Shown here one piece after another: positions 25,821-32,810 of a stretch of 64,000 bases of DNA. Under the pieces are notes generated by a model. It had not been told where the DNA came from. It saw nothing but the letters and a program-made list of their open reading frames with translations, and searched no databases. The translations under genes and the position numbers were made by a program. Within the stretch, counting starts at the first letter, position 1, and each line of letters opens with the position of its first letter. The DNA comes from Marinimicrobium agarilyticum DSM 16975 (lineage in GTDB: Bacteria; Pseudomonadota; Gammaproteobacteria; Pseudomonadales; Cellvibrionaceae): the NCBI RefSeq assembly GCF_000423345.1, contig NZ_AUHU01000003.1:310001-374000 (forward strand). Direction: 5' to 3'.

Positions 25821-27173
25821 ATGGTGGTTAAAAAAACAACGTTCTATCGGAAACTCATGTTGCCCTTGCTGGTGGCGCTGGTATTGACCGCCTGCGGTGA
25901 AACCCCGGTCGCTGAAACCTCGACGCAAAGCGGCTTTGTGCAAGTGGATGGTCGCCATTTCGTTCTGGATGGCGAGCGCTACTACTTCGTCGGCACCAAC
26001 TTCTGGTACGGCGCCTACCTGGGTTCGCCGGGGCCGGAGGGCGATCGCGACCGTCTGGTGCGGGAGCTGGATAATCTCAAGGCCAATGGCATCACCAACC
26101 TTCGGGTGCTGGCCGCCTCGGAAAGCAGTGAGCTGATGCGCGCCGTTCAGCCCGCTATGGTTGAGGCGCCGGGTGAGTACAACGACAACCTGCTCAAAGG
26201 CCTGGACTTCCTGCTGGCGGAAATGGCCAAACGGGATATGAAAGCTGTGCTCTATATGAACAACTTCTGGCAGTGGTCCGGTGGCATGTCCCAGTACGTG
26301 GCCTGGCTCACTGGTGAGCCGGTGATGGATCCGGACAAAACCGGGCAGTGGAACGCTTTCATGCAGAATTCCGCGCGCTTCTACCGCATGCCGGAGGCGC
26401 AAGAGTGGTACCGCGACGTCATCAGGACCATCGTGACCCGTACCAACACGATTAACGGCCGGCGTTACAACGAAGACCCGACGGTCATGTCCTGGCAACT
26501 GGCGAACGAACCGCGCCCGGGTAGCGACGCCGATGGCCGTCCCTACTTCGAGCACTTCAAAAAGTGGATTCACGAGACCGCGAAATACATTGACTCCCTG
26601 GCTCCCAAGCAGCTGGTGAGCACCGGCAACGAGGGCGCCATGGGAGCGTTGCAAGACATTGAGCTGTACCGCGAAGCACACCAAAGCCCCTACGTGGATT
26701 ACCTGACGTTTCATATGTGGCTGAAAAACTGGGGCTGGTTTGACATCCAGAACCCGGAAGCCACCTATGAAAGCGCGATGGAAAAAGCCTACGACTACAT
26801 CAACGCCCACGTCGAGGTAGCCAATGAAATGGGTAAGCCCATTGTCCTGTCGGAGTTTGGCGCCGAGCGTGATGAGGGGCGCTTCGAGCCGGGTACCCCC
26901 ACCGCTTATCGCGATGACATCTACAAGGCGGTGTTTGACCTGATTTACGAGCGGGCGGCCGCAGGCGATGCCATCGCGGGTACCAATTTCTGGACCTGGG
27001 GTGGTGCCGGTCGCGCCGGGCAGAGCGACTTCATGTGGGCCGAAGGCGATGACTTCACCGGCGATCCGCCACAGGAAGCCCAGGGCTTGAACTCGGTGTT
27101 TGACGCCGACGAATCCACGCTGGAAGTGATTCGTGCCCATGCCAAAAAAATGCAGGCGTTGGGCAGCCCGTAA
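25821..27173 (+). CDS. GH5 endo-beta-1,4-mannanase, lipoprotein
   Basis: 450 residues. A lipobox ends at Cys25 (LVLTAC), so the enzyme is predicted to be membrane-tethered, probably at the outer membrane because residues after the Cys are not Asp. The catalytic domain (about 38-445) is of GH5_7 type: NFWYGAYLGS, an acid/base Glu230 in QLANEPRPG, FHMWLKNWGWFD, a nucleophile Glu345 in VLSEFGAE, and GTNFWTWGGAGR. It cuts mannan backbones to mannobiose and mannotriose. It follows the epimerase gene by 44 bp and ends at a strong terminator, closing the GH130-epimerase-mannanase operon. Confidence 0.93.
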   Translation: MVVKKTTFYRKLMLPLLVALVLTACGETPVAETSTQSGFVQVDGRHFVLDGERYYFVGTNFWYGAYLGSPGPEGDRDRLVRELDNLKANGITNLRVLAASESSELMRAVQPAMVEAPGEYNDNLLKGLDFLLAEMAKRDMKAVLYMNNFWQWSGGMSQYVAWLTGEPVMDPDKTGQWNAFMQNSARFYRMPEAQEWYRDVIRTIVTRTNTINGRRYNEDPTVMSWQLANEPRPGSDADGRPYFEHFKKWIHETAKYIDSLAPKQLVSTGNEGAMGALQDIELYREAHQSPYVDYLTFHMWLKNWGWFDIQNPEATYESAMEKAYDYINAHVEVANEMGKPIVLSEFGAERDEGRFEPGTPTAYRDDIYKAVFDLIYERAAAGDAIAGTNFWTWGGAGRAGQSDFMWAEGDDFTGDPPQEAQGLNSVFDADESTLEVIRAHAKKMQALGSP

Positions 27174-27194
27174 CGACATTCATAAGCGTGTGTG

Positions 27195-27226
27195 AAAACC
27201 GCCGGGCATGGCTCGGCGGTTTTTTT
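27195..27226 (+). terminator. Intrinsic terminator closing the mannanase operon
   Basis: AAAACCGCCG (27195-27204) pairs perfectly with CGGCGGTTTT (27214-27223) across a 9-nt loop, with seven T from 27220. It separates the mannanase gene from the GH27 gene, which would then need its own promoter or read-through. Confidence 0.9.
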
Positions 27227-27283
27227 AAGAATGAATTAACTTATAAGATAGATCCTATAAAGAACGACAAAGGTGAAGACTCG

Positions 27284-28510
27284 ATGAAACAATCCCCGTT
27301 GGTATTAATGGCAGGTGCGATGCTGTGGCTGGTGTCGTCAATCGCAGGTGCGCAAAAATTCGACGGCCTGGCGGATACACCGGCCATGGGCTGGAACAGT
27401 TGGAACACATTCGCCTGTAACGTCGATGAAGACATGATCAAGGATATGGCGGATGCCATGGTTGAATCCGGTATGAAGGAGGTCGGCTACGAATACATCA
27501 ACATCGATGATTGCTGGCACGGCGAGCGCGACGCTGATGGCAACATCCAGGTGAACGAAGAGCGCTTTCCCTCCGGCATGAAAGCCCTGGCCGATTACGT
27601 TCACTCCAAAGGTCTGAAGCTGGGAATATACTCGGATGCGGGCGATACCACCTGCGCCGGTTACCCGGGAAGCCGCGGCCACGAATATCAGGATGCGAAA
27701 ACCTACGCCGAGTGGGGCATCGACTACCTGAAATACGACTGGTGCGATACCGAAAACATCAACCCCATCGGCGCCTACACCACCATGCGCGATGCCCTTC
27801 ATGAAGCCGGCCGCCCAATTCTGTTCAGCATCTGCGAGTGGGGTGACAACCAGCCCTGGAACTGGGCGCAGGACGTCGGTCATTCCTGGCGTATCAGTGG
27901 GGACATTTATCCGTGCTGGGATTGTGAGCTGAACTGGGGTTCCTGGTCCTCCTGGGGCGTTCTGAAAATTCTGGATATGCGCGATGAGATTCGCGTCCGC
28001 CAGTACGCCGGCCCCGGTCACTGGAATGATTTCGACATGATGGAAGTGGGTAACGGTATGACCCCGGCGGAAGACCGTTCGCACTTCTCCCTGTGGGCCA
28101 TCGTCAATTCGCCGCTGATTGCCGGGAACGACCTGCGCAGCATGTCAGAGACCACTCGGGAAATTCTCACCAACAAAGAGATCATTGCCCTGAACCAGGA
28201 TCCGTTGGGCGTACCGGGCATGAAGTATTTGCACGCTGGCGATTTGATGATATTCGTCAAACCCCTGGAAAACGGCGGATGGGCGTTTCTGTTTCTGAAC
28301 CGTGGCGACGACACCCTGAAGTACACCCATGAGTGGCAGCACCATTACGAGGTGAAGGACGATCAGTTCGGCCACAGCATTGATTTTAATCACGACAGCT
28401 TTACCTGGCGCCGTTTGTGGAAAAAGGGAAGTGGTGATACCGATAAGCCATTGACGTTGAGCATTCCGGCTCATGATGTGGCGGTGTTGCGGCTATCCCC
28501 TAAACGCTGA
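27284..28510 (+). CDS. GH27 alpha-galactosidase, secreted
   Basis: 408 residues. ATG 27284 is preferred to the longer frame from 27188, which crosses the terminator; it gives a signal peptide (about 1-23, ending AGA). GH27 signatures: TPAMGWNSWNTFACNVDE, YINIDDCWHGERD, nucleophile Asp152 in YLKYDWCD, and acid/base Asp207 in WRISGDIYP, with disulfide-pattern Cys residues. A C-terminal beta-sandwich follows (about 315-408). It removes alpha-1,6-galactose side chains from galactomannan, completing the debranching step of the locus. Spacing after a terminator suggests separate control. Confidence 0.93.
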   Translation: MKQSPLVLMAGAMLWLVSSIAGAQKFDGLADTPAMGWNSWNTFACNVDEDMIKDMADAMVESGMKEVGYEYINIDDCWHGERDADGNIQVNEERFPSGMKALADYVHSKGLKLGIYSDAGDTTCAGYPGSRGHEYQDAKTYAEWGIDYLKYDWCDTENINPIGAYTTMRDALHEAGRPILFSICEWGDNQPWNWAQDVGHSWRISGDIYPCWDCELNWGSWSSWGVLKILDMRDEIRVRQYAGPGHWNDFDMMEVGNGMTPAEDRSHFSLWAIVNSPLIAGNDLRSMSETTREILTNKEIIALNQDPLGVPGMKYLHAGDLMIFVKPLENGGWAFLFLNRGDDTLKYTHEWQHHYEVKDDQFGHSIDFNHDSFTWRRLWKKGSGDTDKPLTLSIPAHDVAVLRLSPKR

Positions 28511-28611
28511 GTGCGTTGAGGAGGGTGGCATTAAGCATGAACCTTAGGGTGATATCGTCTCGCCCGGTAGCTCCCCCGGGGAACCTCAGGGCCAATTTTC
28601 CTAATGGAGTC

Positions 28612-28727
28612 GTAGGGTGGGTAAGGCGGTAGCCGCCACCCACCAATAATGTCTGGGGTGGTATCTCGGGCCTGCCTTATTTGGTAGGTGGCGCTTCGCT
28701 TCGAAGCGTCGGACCGACCTACCCTAC
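28612..28727. repeat. MITE-like repeat R1 with terminal inverted repeats
   Basis: 116 bp bounded by GTAGGGTGGGT and the inverse ACCTACCCTAC, with inner GGTAGGTGGCGCTTCGCTT related to element R2 at 30536-30649. Its end lies four bases beyond the stop codon of the phosphatase/kinase gene. There is no coding capacity. The sequence class (GTAGGGTRGGTAAGCGAAGCGCCACC) looks like a non-autonomous palindromic repeat; copies elsewhere in the genome cannot be judged from this window. Confidence 0.72.
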
Positions 28728-28731
28728 GTAC

Positions 28732-30456
28732 TCAGTTACCCCACAACTTCAATGCCAACACGGCAGCGAACGCCCATCCAACGAAAGCGACGGTGGGCCA
28801 AACCCATTCCGGCTTGCGTTTTATCAAAGGCATGGAAGCGTTCTGCTGCCACCGCGGGTTGGGCCGCTGCAAATCCTGCCACCATTCTGACAACGCGGCA
28901 TAGCGCTGCTGTGGTTGCAGACTTAAAGCTTTCCGCAGTGCTCTATCGAGCCAATAGGGTACCAACGGATTGTGCTGACTGGCTGGTATGTACTTCAGTT
29001 TCTGAAACTCCCGCCAGTCCATCGCTTTGCCATAGGCCGCGCCATAAGGCTTGTGGCCGGTAAGCATTTCGTACAGTAGCACTGCCAGAGAAAACTGATC
29101 GGAATGGGGCCCGGTCTCACCGCCAAAACGGTATTCAGGAGCGGAGTAGTCCAGCGTGCCCAGAATCCGGTCGCGAGCGAAAGGTGCTTCAAGCTCTTCC
29201 ACACTGGCCACCCAGCAGGAACCGAAATCGACGATCACCGGACCGTTTGAGCTGAGCACGATATTGTCCGGCTTCAAATCCTGGTGCAGGGTTTCCTTTC
29301 GGTGCAAGGCGCGAATGCCGCGCAGCAGCTGCCCGGTAATTTCCACCGCATCGGAAATATTCAGTGGCCCCCGTTCGGCCATCATCTGCCCCAGGGTCGG
29401 GCCGGGAATATACTCCGTCAGGTAGTACAGACACGATCGCGTTTGCGGGGGTTGGACCACGCGCGCCACCTGCGGACTCTGAATGCGCGCACCGATCCAG
29501 GCTTCCATGACAAACCGTTCGATATACGCCGGGTCATCGTTGTAGAGCACTGAGGGCGTTTTCATAATCAACGCTCGCTCCTCGGGGTCCCGCACCAGGT
29601 AGACCTGACTGCGGTTGGACTCGTGCAGGTGTTTTTCCACCCGCAAACCATCGAGCGTCTGTCCCACCTCCAGTAGCGGCGGGAAGGGAAGGTGGGCCAA
29701 CACCTGCATGGCGTCGTCCTGACTGGCGCTACCGAGTTGGCGGACCTTGGCCACCTGGATGCTCAGGTTGTCGTCACTGCCGTTTTCCAATGCGGCCCTG
29801 AAGGCTTTGTCGACCAGATGCTGCGGATTCTCGCAATGGGTCTTGATCAGCACCCGAAAGGCGTCGGCATTGATATGGTCGTGTATCCCATCGCTGGTCA
29901 GAATAAATACGTCACCGACGTGCGCCTCCAGGGTGTGAAAGTCCACATCAACGCTGACGTCCGCCCCCAGCGCCCGGCTGAGGTAGGTGTCGTGTTTGTT
30001 GAGGCGCTGGCAGTGGTCCCGCGTCAATTGTTCGAGTTGGCCATCGCGCCAGAGATAAATACGGGTATCGCCAACGTGAAAGAGGTAGGCGTTGTTGCCT
30101 TTGAGGATGAGGGCACTGAACGTGGTAAGCAGGCCTTCGTCGTAGACGCTGTTGCGGCTCAACCCCCAGAGGCTTCGGTTGAGCGATTGCAGCACCCGCT
30201 GGGCGGATTTGCGGGTGCTCCAGGTGTCTGGGGTGGCGTAGTAGTCGGTGAGGAACCCGGTGATGGCGGTCTGGCTTGCCTCCCGCGCGGCTTCGCTACT
30301 GCTGACACCATCGGCCACGGCCATGGCGATGCCTTTGTTGGTCAACAGGGGGTCGTCGGGCAGCCGGGCACCGAGGGTGTCCTGATTTTCGGCTTTTTCT
30401 CCGGCGTCACTACGCTGGGCAAAGTCGATGCTGAGTTTGGATTTCAGGTGGTCCAT
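28732..30456 (-). CDS. Fused PP2C protein phosphatase / Ser-Thr protein kinase, membrane-anchored
   Basis: 574 residues. The N-terminal PP2C domain (about 1-240) has the metal-binding acidic motifs AMAVADGVSSS, HVGDTRIYLW, LTSDGIHD and GSDDNLSIQV. The kinase domain (about 265-530) has the ATP Lys in ALIMKTPS, catalytic HQDLKPDNIV (HRD changed to HQD), the DFG-type VDFGSC, and GTLDYSAPEYRFGG as activation/APE segment. One membrane helix lies at the C-terminus (about 550-570), so the catalytic parts face the cytoplasm. In Pseudomonas a homologous fusion sits in the nitrate-assimilation operon beside nasA. The gene here lies downstream of a NarK/NasA transporter, with the repeats R2 and E1 between and R1 behind. 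Substrates are unknown. Confidence 0.9.
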   Translation of the reverse strand: MDHLKSKLSIDFAQRSDAGEKAENQDTLGARLPDDPLLTNKGIAMAVADGVSSSEAAREASQTAITGFLTDYYATPDTWSTRKSAQRVLQSLNRSLWGLSRNSVYDEGLLTTFSALILKGNNAYLFHVGDTRIYLWRDGQLEQLTRDHCQRLNKHDTYLSRALGADVSVDVDFHTLEAHVGDVFILTSDGIHDHINADAFRVLIKTHCENPQHLVDKAFRAALENGSDDNLSIQVAKVRQLGSASQDDAMQVLAHLPFPPLLEVGQTLDGLRVEKHLHESNRSQVYLVRDPEERALIMKTPSVLYNDDPAYIERFVMEAWIGARIQSPQVARVVQPPQTRSCLYYLTEYIPGPTLGQMMAERGPLNISDAVEITGQLLRGIRALHRKETLHQDLKPDNIVLSSNGPVIVDFGSCWVASVEELEAPFARDRILGTLDYSAPEYRFGGETGPHSDQFSLAVLLYEMLTGHKPYGAAYGKAMDWREFQKLKYIPASQHNPLVPYWLDRALRKALSLQPQQRYAALSEWWQDLQRPNPRWQQNASMPLIKRKPEWVWPTVAFVGWAFAAVLALKLWGN

Positions 30457-30535
30457 TTAGAGTTCTTTTAGTCGGTGCTTTTTAGAGGGGATAGACCATC
30501 TTGTCCCTCAGTGCAAAACCGCAACTGATGTGGAT

Positions 30536-30649
30536 GTAGGGTAGGTAAGCGAAGCGCCACCTACCAAATCAACCTTCCGCAACCACCACGGACTTTGTGA
30601 TTGGGTTGTAAATCAAAATGGTAGGTGGCGCTTCGCTTACCAACCCTAC
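30536..30649. repeat. MITE-like repeat R2 with 30-bp terminal inverted repeats
   Basis: 114 bp. The first 30 bases (30536-30565, beginning GTAGGGTAGGTAAGCG) are repeated in inverse at the other end (30620-30649) with one mismatch, around a 54-bp AT-richer centre. It is related to R1 at 28612. The pair bracket the phosphatase/kinase gene, R2 lying 80 bp upstream of its start. No transposase gene is present. Confidence 0.8.
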
Positions 30650-30674
30650 GCAGGTTGAATCTTGTCATTGAGGG

Positions 30675-30779
30675 CCGGTGTGGGATGCACTGTTCCCGGA
30701 CCGTGGAGCGGGGGACCCGCGATTCGAGCCCCCAGGGATGGGTTTACGGCGTGTCCGGGAACAGTTCATCCCACACCGG
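30675..30779. repeat. Hairpin-capped repeat E1 (51-nt core, 27-bp private arms)
   Basis: The core at 30702-30752 begins CGTGGAGCG and ends ACGGCGT. The left arm (30675-30701) and right arm (30753-30779) are reverse complements at 26 of 27 positions. The arms do not resemble those of copies E2 and E3, although the core does. Inside the core GCGGG-GGA-CCCGC forms a short hairpin. It lies between the nitrate transporter stop and the phosphatase/kinase gene, so it may be part of their transcript. Confidence 0.85.
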
Positions 30780-30806
30780 ACCGTACTATCCGACTGCGTT
30801 AAACAA

Positions 30807-32282
30807 TCAGGTCAACTCAATCTTCTGCAAACTCCCGTCCGCCATCATCTCGCTCATATGACCACGCGGTTCCACCAACAACTGAACCAGGAAGAACGTT
30901 GCCACCGCCGAGCCCGCGATGATCATGAAAAACGTACTCGCATCAATAAAACTGTACGCCGTCAAATACGTCACTGCACCCACGTTACCATAAGCGCCCG
31001 TCATCCCAGCAATCTGACCCGTCATCCGGCGCTTGATCAACGGCACCATCGCAAACACCGCTCCTTCGCCCGCCTGTACGAAGAAAGAACAACACATCAC
31101 AGCAATGACCGCCAGCCACACCGGCCAGGCCGCATCTACCTGTGAGAGAACAAAGTAACCCACCGCAAGGCCACCGATAAAAATCGACATGCTGCGCCGC
31201 CGGCCGAAATTGTCGCTGATCCAGCCACCGCCCGGGCGGGCCACCAGATTCATAAAGGCAAAAGCGCCGCCGAGCATACCCGCCTCGGCCAGGCTCAGGC
31301 TGGTGAAGGTTTCCAGGAAAAACGCGGGCAACATGGAGACCACTGCCAGCTCCGAGCCAAAGGTCACGAAGTAAGCCCAGTTTAATACCGCCACCTGTTT
31401 GAAGTCGTACTTGTCGTGCTCGGGTACGCCGTCTTTCAGCATGTCTTTATTTACGCGATAGATCTGGCTGAACTGGAAAGCAAACAGCGCCAGTAGAATC
31501 ACCCACATCAGATAGACCAGGTTCTGGCTCAGCAGGCTGATGTTGGAAGGCCCCAGGCGCCAGGCCAAGACGGCCAGAATCGCGTACATGGGAATGTTCA
31601 TGGCAATGTACAGATAGAAATCCTTTTTACTGGACACTTCCATGCCGCCGGACTTCTTCGGTTTGAAGTAGGTGGAGCCTTTGGGGGTGTTGCGGGCGCG
31701 CCAGTAATAAAACAGACCGTAAACAATCGCGATGAGACCGGTGGAGGCGATGGCCGCGCGCCAGCCCCCGAAACTGCCGAACGCGGCGACCGCGAGGGTT
31801 GGCAGAATGAAGGCGGCGGCCGCGGAACCGAAATTCCCCCAGCCGCCATAGATGCCTTCCGCCAGCCCCACCTGGCGGGCCGGGAACCACTCTCCCACCA
31901 TGCGAATGCCGATAACAAAGCCTGCACCCACGAAGCCGAGAAGGAAACGGGTCAGCGCCAACTGCTCGAACGTTTGGGCCGAGGCGAATATCAGACAGAG
32001 CACACCCGAGGTGCAGAGCAGACCGCAGAACACCTGCCGGGGCCCGAACTTGTCCACGAGAATGCCGATCACGATGCGGGCCGGGATGGTCAGAGCCACG
32101 TTAAGGATCAGAAGCGCCTTCCATTGAGCGTTGCTCATGCTGAGCGTTTCCACGATCAGAGGCTTCAGCGGGGCGTGACTGAACCACACCACAAAGGAGA
32201 GAAAGAACGCAAACCACGTCAGGTGCAGTATGCGAATCGAAGGCTGGGAGAAATCCAGCGGGTTCAGTTTGTTCAAGCTCAT
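30807..32282 (-). CDS. NarK/NasA-type nitrate/nitrite MFS transporter
   Basis: 491 residues, about 12 membrane helices. Nitrate-signature Gly-rich motifs are seen as [18 protein letters not shown] and, in the second half, [15 protein letters not shown]. Conserved substrate Arg residues occur in helices 2 and 8 ([31 protein letters not shown]). It imports nitrate or exchanges nitrate for nitrite. A consensus sigma-54 promoter is found 180 bp upstream on the minus strand, pointing to nitrogen-limitation control by NtrC and so to assimilation (NasA role). The phosphatase/kinase gene follows on the same strand; no nitrate or nitrite reductase genes are in the window. Confidence 0.9.
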   Translation of the reverse strand: MSLNKLNPLDFSQPSIRILHLTWFAFFLSFVVWFSHAPLKPLIVETLSMSNAQWKALLILNVALTIPARIVIGILVDKFGPRQVFCGLLCTSGVLCLIFASAQTFEQLALTRFLLGFVGAGFVIGIRMVGEWFPARQVGLAEGIYGGWGNFGSAAAAFILPTLAVAAFGSFGGWRAAIASTGLIAIVYGLFYYWRARNTPKGSTYFKPKKSGGMEVSSKKDFYLYIAMNIPMYAILAVLAWRLGPSNISLLSQNLVYLMWVILLALFAFQFSQIYRVNKDMLKDGVPEHDKYDFKQVAVLNWAYFVTFGSELAVVSMLPAFFLETFTSLSLAEAGMLGGAFAFMNLVARPGGGWISDNFGRRRSMSIFIGGLAVGYFVLSQVDAAWPVWLAVIAVMCCSFFVQAGEGAVFAMVPLIKRRMTGQIAGMTGAYGNVGAVTYLTAYSFIDASTFFMIIAGSAVATFFLVQLLVEPRGHMSEMMADGSLQKIELT

Positions 32283-32459
32283 AAGACATCATCCTGGGTT
32301 GTGCGGTGCCTGAGGGGGCGATGTATGTTTCGAAGCGCCGGGCTGTGCCGCGAACCGTTTGAATCAAAATGGGGCACAATTTTCGCCACTCGGTGTTCCT
32401 CTTTTGTGCTCAGCCAGTTTGACGCTCTCTAAATCCTGGCAGCGATACTCCACTTGGGT

Positions 32460-32475
32460 TGCAACCCCTGTGCCA
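32460..32475 (-). promoter_or_regulatory. sigma-54 promoter upstream of the nitrate transporter gene
   Basis: On the minus strand the sequence is TGGCAC-AGGGG-TTGCA, a full match to the -24/-12 consensus (-24 at 32475-32470, -12 at 32464-32460). The transcript would start near 32449, about 165 nt before the nitrate transporter ATG. Upstream sequence around 32565-32600 contains GGTGCG and TGCTTGG half-site-like stretches that could be NtrC sites, but none is convincing. ntrB and ntrC lie at 59682-62163 in the same window. Confidence 0.78.
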
Positions 32476-32766
32476 AGCTTTTTAATTTTTTAACACCTTG
32501 TTTTTAAAGAAGTTTTAATGATCGTTGAAGATGGGGTGGGCGATGCGTTGAGCAACAAGCGTGCTTGGTTGGGGCAGGTGTGAGTCACTCTGGTGCGCAA
32601 AAGTGGGGTGTTTGCGGGGAATTGAGAGCAATTTCAGGGGTTCGGCTGAGTGGCTGATGACGTCAAAGTCACCTGCACTTCAAAATGCTCCAATGTTGTG
32701 CGTATAGGTCTGTGTGTCGGATGACGAAACTGAAGTAGAAGCGTAGGCTTTGATTTCTATTAGTTA

Positions 32767-32781
32767 TGTTATACCATAACA
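32767..32781. promoter_or_regulatory. Predicted Zur box upstream of the ZnuD-like gene
   Basis: TGTTATACCATAACA is a palindrome closely matching the gammaproteobacterial Zur consensus (GTTATA-TATAAC). It lies 30 bp before the GTG start, so zinc-loaded Zur would repress the receptor and its partner lipoprotein. The rest of the 528-bp gap between nitrate transporter and receptor holds the sigma-54 promoter and an AT-rich stretch, with no gene. Confidence 0.75.
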
Positions 32782-32810
32782 AAAGTGACTCAATGCACCT
32801 GGAGGTAGTT

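Noticed and set aside
30625-30861. Short frames reading VERGTRDSSPQGWVYGV (also at 49735-49941 and 49832-50182)
   Set aside because: They are translations of the hairpin-element cores E1 and E2, which explain the similarity; they have no ribosome-binding site and end in unrelated arm sequence.
32560-32605. NtrC enhancer sites upstream of the sigma-54 promoter
   Set aside because: Only half-site similarity (GGTGCG, TGCTTGG) is visible; no full TGCACC-N5-GGTGCA site was found, so they are not listed as features.
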